NCBI GenBank assembly: GCA_036378315.1
Contig: DASUWU010000145.1
Coordinates: forward strand, 8,608-72,607
Origin: CALAED01 sp036378315
Lineage (GTDB): Bacteria > Actinomycetota > Actinomycetes > Streptosporangiales > Streptosporangiaceae
DNA length: 64,000 nt
Direction of reading: 5' to 3'
Shown: positions 50,083 to 60,450 of the stretch, piece after piece
How positions within the stretch are numbered: the first letter of the stretch is position 1
Layout of the letters: each line of letters begins with the position of its first letter
The notes under the pieces: generated by a model
Told to the model about the DNA's origin: nothing
What the model saw: only the letters and a program-made list of their open reading frames with translations
Databases searched by the model: none
Position numbers and translations under genes: made by a program

Positions 50083-51957
50083 ATGGCAGAACAACTTGAA
50101 CCCCGCGGGCTCATGCGCGAGATCGGCGACCTGGCATCACGCCTCACCGAGCTCCAGCAGGCCGCCGCCATGCCACAGTCCGACGCACGGGTGACGCTCG
50201 ACGCCGCGCTGGTCGAGCTCGAGCTCGCCGTGTCCGCGCTCAACACCGTGGGGATCAGCCGCACCGCCGAGGACGGCCAGAACCAGACGGCCGACACCGA
50301 ACGGCGGGTGCTGCGCACGGTCTTCCAGGACGCGCCGGTGCCGTTGTTCGTGCTCGACCGCGACGGCACGGTCCGCCGGGTGAACCGGCAGGCCGCCGCG
50401 CTGCTCGACACCACATCCGGGTACGTGGCCGGCAAGCCCTTCACCGTCTTCTGCGATCTGCCCACGAGGGCGGCGCTGCGCTCGCAGCTGGCGGGCGTGG
50501 TGCGCACAGGTCGCCGGCGCCGCGCGGTGGTGCGCTTCCTCGCCAAGCAGTCGCCCGTCACCGCGACGGTCACGCTGGCCAGGGTGTGGATCAAGGGCGA
50601 GCCCGATCCGCTCGTGGTCGCGGTCGCGGCACCCCACGAGGGCCAGGTCTGGGGAGCGCCCCCCGCCGAGGAGCCGCGCGCGGCCGACGACGCCGTCGCG
50701 CGGGTCGTGCACCGCATGGACGTCCTGTCCAGCGCCATCGAGCTGCTCCTCGACGAGCCGGCGTTCAGCGAGGCGGTGGCCACCAGGCGGTGCGCCAGGT
50801 TGCTCGCGGCCGAGCTGGCGGAATGGGTGATCATCGATCTCGCGACCGACGAAGGCCTGCGCCGGCAGGTCGTCATCGGTCCCGACGACGAGCGCAGCCG
50901 CGAGATCGCCCGGGCGGTCGAGGCCGTCGAGCCGGCGGCCGGCACCCTGCCGGAGACCGTGCACCGCACCGGGCAGTCCACGCTGCACGCGCACGTCGAG
51001 GACCTCGACGTGCTCGGCGCGACGCCGGACGGCATGGCGGTGTGCGGCCTGCTGGGCGGCACCTCGGTCATGAGCGTCCCGATCGACGCCGGCGACCGCG
51101 GTCTGGGCGTGGTGACGCTGACCGGCACCGGCGAGCACGGCCCGTTCGACCTCATGGACCTGGGCGTGGTCGAGCGGATGGCCCGCTTCCTCGCGCTGGT
51201 CATCCGGGCCTCGCGGCAGTACCACCGGCGTGCCGCGGTCGCCGACACGCTGCAGTCCAGCCTGCTGCCCAAGCGGCTGCCCGCCATCCCGGAGCTCGCG
51301 CTCGACGCCCGTTACATGGCGGCCACCCGCGGCATGGAGGTCGGCGGCGACTTCTATGACGTGTTCAGGACGCCGACCGGCTGGGGCTTCGTGCTCGGCG
51401 ACGTGTGCGGCAAGGGCGAGGAGGCGGCGGCCGTCACCGCGACCGCCAGGCACGGCGTCCGGCTGCTGTCGCGGTGGCAGGGCAAGCCGAGCGAGGTGCT
51501 CACCATGGTCAACGAGGCGTTGCTCGACGAGGACCGCTTCGTCACCGCGGTGCTGGCCTGCGCCGAGGAGCGCGAGCGCGGGCTCGGCGTCACGCTGGCC
51601 ACCGCCGGCCACCAGCCCGCGATCCTGATCCGCAGGGACGGCGTCATCAGGACGATGAGCGGCGGCGGGTTGCCGCTCGGCCTGTTCGACGACTTCGAGC
51701 CGGCCGTCGAGTCGCTCGAGCTCGACGAGGGCGACACGTTGCTCCTGCACTCCGACGGGGTGCTCGACGCGTGCGACCTCACCCGCGAGCGGTTCGGCCA
51801 CGAGCGGCTGATCGAGGTGCTCGCGCAGCAGAGCACCCGGCCGCTGAACGAGATCCTGATCGCCGTCGAGCAGGCGCTGCTGGACTTCTGCGACGGGGAC
51901 ATCTCCGACGACATCTCGATCCTCGCCCTCCGGGTGCTGACGAAGGGCTTCGGCTAG
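50083..51957 (+). CDS. PAS-GAF-SpoIIE PP2C-type phosphatase
   Basis: 624-residue serine phosphatase of the SpoIIE/RsbU group, which dephosphorylates anti-anti-sigma factors. Order: an N-terminal helical part, PAS (RTVFQDAPVPLFVLDRDGTV), GAF (VLSSAIELLLDEPAF to ARFLALVIRASRQ) and a C-terminal PP2C domain with metal-binding EVGGDFYDVF, GDVCGKGEEAAAVT, LLLHSDGVLDAC and DISDDISILAL. Soluble. ATG at 50083 has AAGGAG 8 nt upstream; the frame upstream to 50041 is probably untranslated. Target STAS protein not in the window. Confidence 0.93.
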   Translation: MAEQLEPRGLMREIGDLASRLTELQQAAAMPQSDARVTLDAALVELELAVSALNTVGISRTAEDGQNQTADTERRVLRTVFQDAPVPLFVLDRDGTVRRVNRQAAALLDTTSGYVAGKPFTVFCDLPTRAALRSQLAGVVRTGRRRRAVVRFLAKQSPVTATVTLARVWIKGEPDPLVVAVAAPHEGQVWGAPPAEEPRAADDAVARVVHRMDVLSSAIELLLDEPAFSEAVATRRCARLLAAELAEWVIIDLATDEGLRRQVVIGPDDERSREIARAVEAVEPAAGTLPETVHRTGQSTLHAHVEDLDVLGATPDGMAVCGLLGGTSVMSVPIDAGDRGLGVVTLTGTGEHGPFDLMDLGVVERMARFLALVIRASRQYHRRAAVADTLQSSLLPKRLPAIPELALDARYMAATRGMEVGGDFYDVFRTPTGWGFVLGDVCGKGEEAAAVTATARHGVRLLSRWQGKPSEVLTMVNEALLDEDRFVTAVLACAEERERGLGVTLATAGHQPAILIRRDGVIRTMSGGGLPLGLFDDFEPAVESLELDEGDTLLLHSDGVLDACDLTRERFGHERLIEVLAQQSTRPLNEILIAVEQALLDFCDGDISDDISILALRVLTKGFG

Positions 51958-52334
51958 GCTGAAGGGCCCTGCGCGAAGCCGCAGGTGAGAAGCTTTTTCT
52001 GGGCAACCGTGTTTGGATGTCCGTTTCACCGGAAAAGCGAATAGATAACCGTGCCTACGACGCAGGCACAACTTCGAGTTGGCAGGCGCAGCCTGTCCGA
52101 ACCCCCCGGAGTTGTGCGTGCGTACCCAGGTTCCGGCAGCATCCCGGCGGCCGTCGGCCGTCAGCCCGGGCCCATCACGGTGTGCGTCGCCGCTCCGCGG
52201 AATCCCTCGAGACCAAATAGCGCGCGCCTCGTCGCGCGTGTCCTCGATACCTGACACCGGCCGGGCGCGGACGCGCCCCGCGGGCCTCCCCGCTCCCCGG
52301 CCGGGCTCCAATTTCGGACCGCTTGGAGCGTTCA
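51958..52334. other. Intergenic region without supported gene
   Basis: 377 bp. Short overlapping frames on the plus strand have poor codon bias and no domain. The stretch 51990-52055 is AT-richer and probably holds the promoter of the GT4 gene, but no convincing -35/-10 pair was found. Confidence 0.5.
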
Positions 52335-53525
52335 ATGAAGATCGCCATGGTTTCGGCCAATGCCAGCCCCCTCGCCGCCCCGACCGGCCTTGACGGCGGG
52401 CAGGACGTCCATGTAGCCGAGCTCGCGCGCGAGCTCGGCGCGCAGGGTCACCACGTGATCGTCTATACCCACAAGAGCGCCCCCGACCTGCGGGGCCGCG
52501 TTCGCCTGGGCCCGGGCGTCACCGTCGAGCACATCCCGGCAGGACCCGCGCGATCGCTCTCGGCGTCGGAGCTGGCCTCCCATGCCGCGGAGTTCGGCCG
52601 CCACCTGGCCGGCCGCCTCACCCACGACCGCCCGGATGTGATCCACGCCCACTCGTGGGTGAGCGGCCTGGCCGTGCTCGCGGCCCGGCAGGCGGACCCG
52701 GGCTCGTCCGACGTACCGGTCGTGCAGAGCCTCTACGGGCTGGCCCGCAGGCCGGGCCCGCGCCGGCGGCTGGAGGCGGCGCTCGCCAGGTCGGCCGCCG
52801 CCGTGACGACGAACGGTACCCCGGAAGCGGACGCCCTCATCCACAGCGGCGTCCCCCGCCAGGCCATCCAGGTCGTGCCCGACGGCGTCGACGTGGACAG
52901 GTTCACCCCGGAAGGCCCCGCGTACGCCCGCAGCGAGGCTCCGCGGCTGCTGGCGCCCACGCTCTCGCCGCGCGCGGTCGCGACCACCATCGCCGCGCTG
53001 GCCTGGATCCCCGATGCCGAGCTCGTGGTGGCCGGCGGACCCCCGCGGGAGGAAGTCGACGACGATCCGAACGTGCGCAGGCTGCGTGAACTGGCCGGCA
53101 AGGCCGGCGTGGCCGACCGGGTCACCTTCCTCGGCCGCGTCGCCCGCAAGGATATGCCGCGGCTGCTGCGCTCGGCGGATCTCGTCGTGTGCGCGCCGCC
53201 CGACGGCCCCGCGGACCGTGCCCCGCTCGAGGCCATGGCCTGCGGCGTGCCCGTCGTCACCACGCCGAGCAGCGGGCAGGCCGAGATGGTCATCGACAAG
53301 GTGACCGGGGTGCACGTCTCGCCCGGCAGGCCGGCCGACATGGCCAAGCGGATCCGCGACCTGCTGTCCGACGGGACGCTGCGCACGGCGTACGGCATCG
53401 CCGCCGCCGACCGCGCGCGGTCGCGCTACTCATGGGACCGCATCGGCCGCGAGACCGTGCGGGTGTTCGAGCGGGTGACCGGCCGCGAAGAGGTGCCGGC
53501 TCCGGTGCTCGAGCCCCTCGGCTGA
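52335..53525 (+). CDS. GT4 glycosyltransferase
   Basis: 396-residue retaining GT-B glycosyltransferase. N-terminal Rossmann domain MKIAMVSANASPL with GGQDVHVAELARELGAQGHHV (acceptor side), and DVIHAHSWVSGLAVL; C-terminal donor domain with VVPDGVDVDRFTP, RVTFLGRVARKDMPRLLRSADLVV and the nucleotide-sugar loop APLEAMACGVPVVTTPSSGQAE, where the EX7E pattern is modified. Related to MshA/PimB-type enzymes, but the substrate is unknown. GGAG at 8 nt supports the ATG. Isolated gene ending at a strong convergent hairpin. Confidence 0.9.
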   Translation: MKIAMVSANASPLAAPTGLDGGQDVHVAELARELGAQGHHVIVYTHKSAPDLRGRVRLGPGVTVEHIPAGPARSLSASELASHAAEFGRHLAGRLTHDRPDVIHAHSWVSGLAVLAARQADPGSSDVPVVQSLYGLARRPGPRRRLEAALARSAAAVTTNGTPEADALIHSGVPRQAIQVVPDGVDVDRFTPEGPAYARSEAPRLLAPTLSPRAVATTIAALAWIPDAELVVAGGPPREEVDDDPNVRRLRELAGKAGVADRVTFLGRVARKDMPRLLRSADLVVCAPPDGPADRAPLEAMACGVPVVTTPSSGQAEMVIDKVTGVHVSPGRPADMAKRIRDLLSDGTLRTAYGIAAADRARSRYSWDRIGRETVRVFERVTGREEVPAPVLEPLG

Positions 53526-53541
53526 GCCGAGGGCGGCGCCG

Positions 53542-53570
53542 GCCGCCGCGGCCGCACCGGCCGCGGCGGC
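53542..53570. terminator. Bidirectional terminator between GT4 and proS
   Basis: Perfect 12-bp stem GCCGCCGCGGCC / GGCCGCGGCGGC with a GCACC loop between convergent genes. Confidence 0.75.
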
Positions 53571-53585
53571 GGCGGCGGTCTGCGA

Positions 53586-55034
53586 TCAGTACGCGCGCCC
53601 GAAGATCAGCCGCTTGCCGTACGCGCTCGGCCGCCCGCAGCGCACGCAGACACCGGCCTCCTCCGGCCCGTCGGAGGGGATGCAGCGCGGGGTGGCCGCG
53701 GTGTCGGCCTTGATGTCGTCCTCGCACTCGGGCCGGCCGCAGTGGAAGGCGACCGCCCAGCCGCCGGCGACCTGCGCGACGAACTCGTCCCAGGTGTCCA
53801 CCCTGCGGGTGTGCTCGTCGCGGAAGGCCTCGGCGCGGGCGAACAGGAATGACTGGAAGTCCTCCAGGATCCCGGGGAGCAGCTCGGCCGCCCGCGCCAG
53901 CGGGATCTGCTCCTTGCCCTGGCCCTCGGTCGTCGGCAGCCGGCGGGCGAGCGTGACCGACTCCGCCTCGAGGTCGCGCGGCCCGAGCTCGAGCCGGACC
54001 GGCACGCCCCGCATCTCCCAGTCGTTGAACTTGAATCCCGGCGACAGTTGAGGCCGGTTGTCGTCGACGTGCACCCTGATGCCGGCGGCGGCGAGCGCGG
54101 CGCCGAGCTCCCGGGCCGCGACGGCGGTCCGCTCGCCCTGCTCGCCGCGTCCGATCGGCACGATCACGACCTGGTACGGCGCGATGCGCGGTGGCAGCAC
54201 CAGGCCCTTGTCGTCGCCGTGGGTCATGATGACGCCACCGATCACCCTGGTGCTCAGCCCCCAGGACGTGGTGTGCGCCAGGGTGAGCCGGCCGGACTCG
54301 TCCTGGTACTGGATCTCGAAGGCCTTGGCGAAGTTGGTGCCGAGGTAGTGCGAGGTGCCGCTCTGCAGCGCACGGCCGTCCCGCATCATGGCCTCGATGG
54401 TGTAGGTGCGGACCGCGCCGGCGAACCGCTCCCCCGGGGTCTTCTCGCCCTCCACCACGGGCATGGCGCCCAGGCCACGGGCAAGGCCGGCGTAGGCGCC
54501 GAGCGCCCACATCGTCTCGCGCATCGCGTCGGCCTCGTCCACGTGCGCGGTGTGGCCCTCTTGCCAGAGGAACTCGGTCGTCCGCAGGAACATGCGCGGG
54601 CGCATCTCCCAGCGGACCACGTTGGCCCACTGGTTGAGCAGCAGCGGCAGGTCGCGGTGGGAGTCGATCCAGCGGGCCATGTACTCGCCGATGACGGTCT
54701 CCGACGTGGGCCGGACGATCAGCGGCTCCTCGAGCTCCTTGCCGCCGGCGACGGTCACCACGGCGAGCTCGGGAGAGAAGCCCTCGACGTGCTCGGCCTC
54801 GCGCTTGAGGTAGGACTCCGGGATGAACATCGGGAAGCAGGCGTTCTGATGGCCGGCCTCCTTGATGCGCGCGTCCAGGTCGGCCTGGATGAGCTCCCAC
54901 ATCCGGTAGCCGTACGGCCGGATGACCATCGTGCCCCGCACCGGACCGCGGTCGACCAGCTCGGCGCGGATGACGACCTCGTTGTACCAGGCGGAGAAAT
55001 CTTCGCTCTGCGGCGTGACACCTTCGCGACTCAC
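53586..55034 (-). CDS. proS: Prolyl-tRNA synthetase, archaeal/eukaryote-like type
   Basis: 482-residue class II aminoacyl-tRNA synthetase charging tRNA-Pro. Class II motifs 1 and 2 are visible around QNACFPMFIPES, LIVRPTSETVIGEYMARW and NVVRWEMRPRMFLRTTEFLWQEGHTAH; motif 3 and the anticodon-binding domain follow. Short N-terminus, absence of the bacterial-type insertion, and a C-terminal Cys-rich tail (RPECED ... CVRCGRPSAYG) identify the type found in archaea, eukaryotes and some bacteria. The GTG start sits 7 nt after a TACCCT box, so the mRNA is probably leaderless. Confidence 0.95.
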   Translation of the reverse strand: MSREGVTPQSEDFSAWYNEVVIRAELVDRGPVRGTMVIRPYGYRMWELIQADLDARIKEAGHQNACFPMFIPESYLKREAEHVEGFSPELAVVTVAGGKELEEPLIVRPTSETVIGEYMARWIDSHRDLPLLLNQWANVVRWEMRPRMFLRTTEFLWQEGHTAHVDEADAMRETMWALGAYAGLARGLGAMPVVEGEKTPGERFAGAVRTYTIEAMMRDGRALQSGTSHYLGTNFAKAFEIQYQDESGRLTLAHTTSWGLSTRVIGGVIMTHGDDKGLVLPPRIAPYQVVIVPIGRGEQGERTAVAARELGAALAAAGIRVHVDDNRPQLSPGFKFNDWEMRGVPVRLELGPRDLEAESVTLARRLPTTEGQGKEQIPLARAAELLPGILEDFQSFLFARAEAFRDEHTRRVDTWDEFVAQVAGGWAVAFHCGRPECEDDIKADTAATPRCIPSDGPEEAGVCVRCGRPSAYGKRLIFGRAY

Positions 55035-55041
55035 GGACGCG

Positions 55042-55047
55042 AGGGTA
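55042..55047 (-). promoter_or_regulatory. -10 box of leaderless proS
   Basis: On the minus strand TACCCT, 7 nt before the GTG at 55034, with no ribosome site between. Confidence 0.5.
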
Positions 55048-55052
55048 CCCGC

Positions 55053-55625
55053 TCAGGCGGCCTGCGCGGGCAGGGTGAGGTCGAAGGAGACCTCGACGTC
55101 ATCGGCGAGCTTGAGGGCGCCGAAGAACGCCGAGTAGGGCTTGATGCCGAACCGGGACTGCGTGACGGTGGCGCTGCCGCGCACCCGGCCGCCACCCGCG
55201 CCGTCGACCGCTCCGCGCACGGTGACCGGTTGGGTGACGTCACGGATGGTCAGCTCGCCTTCGATGACGAACGCCTCCGGCGTACCCCGTACGCGCGTCG
55301 ACCGGAAGGTGATCGTCGGATGCCGTTCGGTGTGGAGGATCTCCTGCCGGACGACCCGCTGGATCTCGGCGCGGTCGCCGTCGGTCAGCGGCTTGACGCC
55401 GCCGGCGCCCTCCCGGACCGCCAAGGAGTCGACGTCGATCGTCACCGACACCGAGGAGGAGCCGGCGTCGGCGGGATTCACCGTGGCCGTCGCCTCCCAC
55501 GCGGTGACCTCGATGGTCAGGTCGTGGCCCGCTCGCCGACCCAACCCGGTTCGGCCGGTTTTGAGAAGAAGCTGACCGTTTGTCGCGTCTAGGCGAAACG
55601 TTCCGCCGCGCATGTCGCCACCCAT
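55053..55625 (-). CDS. YceI-family protein
   Basis: 190 residues. Lipocalin-like YceI domain that binds polyprenoid or fatty ligands: GTFRLDATNGQLLLKTGRTGLGRRAGHDLTI, VTIDVDSLAV, HPTITFRSTRV, FVIEGELTIRDVTQPVTV and the final SRFGIKPYSAFFGALKLADDVEVSFDL. No signal peptide, so cytoplasmic. Starts at 55625 or 55613 are both possible. It follows the DUF2795 gene by 12 nt and is likely co-transcribed. Confidence 0.92.
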   Translation of the reverse strand: MGGDMRGGTFRLDATNGQLLLKTGRTGLGRRAGHDLTIEVTAWEATATVNPADAGSSSVSVTIDVDSLAVREGAGGVKPLTDGDRAEIQRVVRQEILHTERHPTITFRSTRVRGTPEAFVIEGELTIRDVTQPVTVRGAVDGAGGGRVRGSATVTQSRFGIKPYSAFFGALKLADDVEVSFDLTLPAQAA

Positions 55626-55637
55626 AACCGCCAACCA

Positions 55638-56024
55638 TCATTCCGTGTGCATGCCAAGCGCGCGAGCGACCTCGCCCGGGCCCGCGTACTCGCGGTCGGC
55701 GGGGAGATCGGCCACCGTCGCGACGATCTCGTCCGGCGCGTCGGCCAGCGCGAGGCGGGTGAGCAGCCGCCCGCGGTCGGCGGGAAAGTCGGCCGGAGTG
55801 AGAACCCGTGCCAGCTCGCTGCGCCAGGCCACCTCGCGCGGCGTCATGCCGGGAGGACAGCCCGGGCCGCGGCCAGGCGCGTGGTGCTCAGGATGATCGC
55901 CCCCTTCCCCCGGCTCCGGCCACTCGGCGCTGGTGTCGGGGATCCCGCCGCGGACCATCTTGCGCGTCTCGCGCCGCATCGCCTCGTCGAGGTGACGTCC
56001 GTGCTTGGAGCTGTCGTGGTGCAT
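55638..56024 (-). CDS. DUF2795 domain protein
   Basis: 128 residues. The N-terminal half is His/Arg/Glu-rich and disordered; the C-terminal half carries the DUF2795 helix-turn motif (LARVLTPADFPADRGRLLTRLALADAPDEIVATVADLPADREYAGPGEVARAL). Function unknown. Upstream of the YceI gene, probably one operon. Confidence 0.82.
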   Translation of the reverse strand: MHHDSSKHGRHLDEAMRRETRKMVRGGIPDTSAEWPEPGEGGDHPEHHAPGRGPGCPPGMTPREVAWRSELARVLTPADFPADRGRLLTRLALADAPDEIVATVADLPADREYAGPGEVARALGMHTE

Positions 56025-56169
56025 CGTCCTCCCCTCATGGGCGGCCCGTTGTCAGGGAGCCCTACCCCTCGGCGATAGCCTGAATCCGGACTCCGGCCAT
56101 GACTCCGGGGACGATCGAGTAAGGCGAGGCACATGTGGCGGAACGTTCCTGACAGCGCGTCGTCTGCAA

Positions 56170-56175
56170 TAGGCT
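56170..56175 (+). promoter_or_regulatory. -10 box of leaderless Wzm-like permease gene
   Basis: TAGGCT, 7 nt before the ATG at 56183, no ribosome site between. TTCCTG at 56147-56152 is 17 bp upstream and may be the -35. Confidence 0.5.
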
Positions 56176-56182
56176 CTCTGCC

Positions 56183-57154
56183 ATGAGTCACCCGGAACGG
56201 CTCAGTCCGTCGGGTGGCGGGCCGGCCAGCACGGTGCCCAAGCCCCCACGTATCCCCGGGAACGGCGGCGGCCAGTCGCTGGCCGAATTCGCCATTTCCC
56301 ACGGACTGACGCAGAGCGCGGCTCGTCCCCGGCTCCTCCAATACATCAGGGAGTTGTGGCAGCGGCGCCATTTCGTCTGGACGTTCGCCTCGTCCAAGAG
56401 CATCTCGCTCTACACGACGGCGCGGCTGGGTCAGCTCTGGCAGGTGCTGACACCGCTGCTCAACGCCGGCGTCTACTACCTGATCTTCGGCCTGCTGCTG
56501 AAGACCAGCCGCGGGCTGCCGGACTTCATCCCGTTCCTGGTGACCGGGGTCTTCGTGTTCACCTTCACCCAGCGCTCGGTGAACACCGGCTCCAGATCGG
56601 TCGGTGACAACCTGTCACTGATCAGGGCGCTGCACTTCCCGCGCGCGTCCCTGCCGTTCGCCTACGTCATCCTCGAGCTGCAGCAGCTGATGATGTCGCT
56701 CGTCGTGCTGTTCATCATCGTGCTGGCGATGGGCGAGCCGCTGACCCTGCACTGGCTGCTCCTCATCCCGGTGATCTTGCTGCAACTGGCCTTCAACATC
56801 GGGATCAGCCTGGTGGTGGCCAGGCTCGGCGCGTTCGCCCGCGACATCACCCAGCTGCTGCCGTTCATCCTGCGCACCTGGTTCTACTTCTCCGGCGTCA
56901 TCTTCAGCGTCGCCCACCTCGAGGACAGCTTCCGCAACCATCCCTGGGTGGTGAAGTTGCTGGAAATCAACCCGGGGTATGTCTATGTAGAGCTGAGCCG
57001 GCATGCGCTGCTCGCGAAGTACCGCAGGTACGTAGAAGACTTGCATCACCCGACCGGGCATCTCTGGTGGTACGCGCTCGTCTGGGCCGTCGCGGTGTTC
57101 GTCGGGGGTTTCCTGTTCTTCTATCGCGCGGAGGAGAGGTACGGCCGTGGTTGA
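56183..57154 (+). CDS. Polysaccharide ABC exporter permease (Wzm/TagG-like)
   Basis: 323 residues. Membrane subunit of an ABC-2 exporter for polymers such as teichoic acids, galactan or O-antigen-type glycans. About 60 disordered N-terminal residues precede an amphipathic stretch and six hydrophobic segments; the family pattern LYTTARLGQLWQVLTPLLNAGVYYLIFGLL and the late FSGVIFSVAHLEDSFRNHPWVVKLLEINPGYVYVELSRHALL are diagnostic. The ATPase gene overlaps its end by 8 nt. Confidence 0.92.
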   Translation: MSHPERLSPSGGGPASTVPKPPRIPGNGGGQSLAEFAISHGLTQSAARPRLLQYIRELWQRRHFVWTFASSKSISLYTTARLGQLWQVLTPLLNAGVYYLIFGLLLKTSRGLPDFIPFLVTGVFVFTFTQRSVNTGSRSVGDNLSLIRALHFPRASLPFAYVILELQQLMMSLVVLFIIVLAMGEPLTLHWLLLIPVILLQLAFNIGISLVVARLGAFARDITQLLPFILRTWFYFSGVIFSVAHLEDSFRNHPWVVKLLEINPGYVYVELSRHALLAKYRRYVEDLHHPTGHLWWYALVWAVAVFVGGFLFFYRAEERYGRG

Positions 57155-57968
57155 CGTCAAGGACAAGACCGAGTCCGTGCCCGCAGAAGCGGCCCCCGAG
57201 GTCGTCCTCGACCCCACGCGCGAACCGATCGTCGTCGTCGACGACCTGCACATCATCTACCGGATCTACGGCGGAGGCGGCGACCGCGGCACCGCGGCCA
57301 CCGCGCTTATGCGCATGCTGCGCCGGCAGAACCGGCCGCAGATGAAAGAAGTGCACGCCATCAGGGGGATCTCCTTCGTCGTCTACCGGGGCGACGCGGT
57401 CGGCATCATCGGCAGCAACGGCTCGGGCAAGTCCACACTGTTGCGCGCGATCGCCGGCCTGCTCCCGCCCGAGCGCGGCGGCGTCTACACCGACGGCCAG
57501 CCCTCGCTGCTTGGCGTCAACGCCGCGCTGATGCGCGACCTTACCGGCGAGCGCAACATCGTCCTCGGCTGCCTGGCGATGGGCCTCTCGCTGGAGGAGA
57601 CGAAAGAGAAGTATCAGGAGATTGTGGACTTCTCCGGCCTCAAGGCCGAGTTCATCCAGCTCCCGATGCGGGCCTACTCCTCGGGGATGGGAGCCCGGCT
57701 GCGGTTCGCCATCGCCGCCGCGAAGACGCACGACGTGTTGCTCGTCGACGAGGCCCTGGCCACCGGCGACGCCAGGTTCAAGCGCAAGAGCAAGGCCAAG
57801 ATCGACGAGCTGCGCCGCGACGCCGGCGCCGTCTTCCTCGTGGCGCACAACCTCGAGGCCATCGAAGAGACGTGCAACCGGGTCATCTGGATCGAAGACG
57901 GCGTGATGCGGATGGACGGGGACCCAGAAACGGTCATCGCGGCGTATACCGAAGCGACGGACAAGTAG
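57147..57968 (+). CDS. Polysaccharide ABC exporter ATPase (Wzt/TagH-like)
   Basis: 273 residues, energising the permease encoded just before. Walker A GSNGSGKST at residues 89-97, signature AYSSGMGARLRFAIA, Walker B DVLLVDEALATGD and switch His in LVAHNLEAI. The gapped N-terminal IIYRIYGGGGDRG ... LRRQNRPQMKEVHAIRGISF is typical of exporters of glycans. No C-terminal carbohydrate-binding domain, so export is probably not end-group-dependent. GTG start overlaps the permease gene. Which glycan is unclear; no transferase cluster adjoins it. Confidence 0.93.
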   Translation: MVDVKDKTESVPAEAAPEVVLDPTREPIVVVDDLHIIYRIYGGGGDRGTAATALMRMLRRQNRPQMKEVHAIRGISFVVYRGDAVGIIGSNGSGKSTLLRAIAGLLPPERGGVYTDGQPSLLGVNAALMRDLTGERNIVLGCLAMGLSLEETKEKYQEIVDFSGLKAEFIQLPMRAYSSGMGARLRFAIAAAKTHDVLLVDEALATGDARFKRKSKAKIDELRRDAGAVFLVAHNLEAIEETCNRVIWIEDGVMRMDGDPETVIAAYTEATDK

Positions 57969-58004
57969 CCACTGATCGACACGTTCCCGAAGGAGGCAGT
58001 CCCC

Positions 58005-58526
58005 ATGGCCGCACAGCCACCGCTTCCGTACGAGTTCCTCCCGCAGGTGCCGTCGTTCACCGTCACCAGCGACGACGTCGCCGACGGCGAGATGATGAGC
58101 CAGACCCACATCTTCAACGACTGGGGCTTTTCCGGCGAGAACCTCTCCCCGCACCTACGCTGGTCCGGATTCCCCGCCGAGACCCGGAGCTTCGCGGTGA
58201 CCTGCTACGACCCGGACGCCCCCACCGGCAGCGGCTTCTGGCACTGGGTGCTGTTCGACGTCCCCGTCGAGGTGACCGAGCTGCCGCGCGGCGCCGGCTC
58301 GGCGGACGCCACGGTGGGCACCCAGGCGCGCAACGACTTCGGCGTCAAGGCGTTCGGCGGGGCCGCGCCGCCGCCCGGCACCCCGCACCGCTACGCGTTC
58401 GCCGTCCACGCGCTCGACACCGAGAAGCTCGGCGTCGACTCCGACACCAGCCCGGCCGCCGTGGGCTTCAACGTGACCGCCCACACCCTCGCCCGCGGTG
58501 TGATCGTTCCCGTCTACGGGCACTGA
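58005..58526 (+). CDS. YbhB/YbcL-type PEBP family protein
   Basis: 173-residue cytoplasmic member of the phosphatidylethanolamine-binding/Raf kinase inhibitor-like family: FNDWGFSGENLSPHLRWSGFP, FAVTCYDPDAPTGSGFWHWVLFDVP, and the closing GTPHRYAFAVHALDTEKL. The bacterial ligand is unknown. AAGGAGG precedes the ATG by 8 nt. It lies 36 nt after the exporter ATPase gene and may be in the same transcript. Confidence 0.93.
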   Translation: MAAQPPLPYEFLPQVPSFTVTSDDVADGEMMSQTHIFNDWGFSGENLSPHLRWSGFPAETRSFAVTCYDPDAPTGSGFWHWVLFDVPVEVTELPRGAGSADATVGTQARNDFGVKAFGGAAPPPGTPHRYAFAVHALDTEKLGVDSDTSPAAVGFNVTAHTLARGVIVPVYGH

Positions 58527-58580
58527 ACCACCGCACCGAGTCACTGGGCACCCGCTCACCAACAGGACGCCACAACGCGA

Positions 58581-58610
58581 CCGGGGCCGCGCCCCTCGAC
58601 GCGGCCCCGG
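58581..58610. terminator. Strong bidirectional terminator
   Basis: Perfect 11-bp stem CCGGGGCCGCG / CGCGGCCCCGG with an 8-nt loop, 55 nt after the PEBP stop and between convergent genes. Confidence 0.75.
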
Positions 58611-58788
58611 AACAGCCCCCGCAGCGCACCCTGCGGGGACAAGGTGACGTCGGGATCGGCCTCGGCCCGTTGGTTCCCCGTTCCCCCGGGGCCACCACCC
58701 GCGCGTCACGCCGCGTCCACGCGAACCCGAGCGCCTTCCAACTATGCGCGGCGGCGCTATCGAATGGCTATCGGTCCGCTACGCACCC

Positions 58789-60159
<1,371 letters not shown>

Positions 60160-60450
60160 TACCTCCTGACCACGGACGGGGCCTGTGGCGATCGTGGCCA
60201 CGCCAACGCGAACCCGCGCTCCCTTACCCCATCAATCCGTTTGATCACGTTCTTACCGGAAGACATACCCGCTCCAGTACGCGTCGATACGAATCATTTT
60301 GATCTCATTGGCCGAGGGACACGCACGCATCACCAGGCAGCATCGACGTGCGACCGCGCTCCGGGCCTGTCTCGGCCGGCGGAATACGCGGATCTATGCT
60401 GTGTTTACGTAGGGGGAGCGAAGGCAGGGCGCGGCCGCGCGGCGGGAGGC
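60160..60450. other. Divergent intergenic region
   Basis: About 290 bp between kamA-like and DUF998 genes. AT-richer segments at 60240-60310; TATGCT near 60395 is a possible -10 for the plus strand. No small gene is supported. Confidence 0.4.

Noticed and set aside
52017..52254. Three overlapping short plus-strand frames before the GT4 gene
   Set aside because: Frames overlap one another, are Arg/Pro/Ser-rich and have no start signals.
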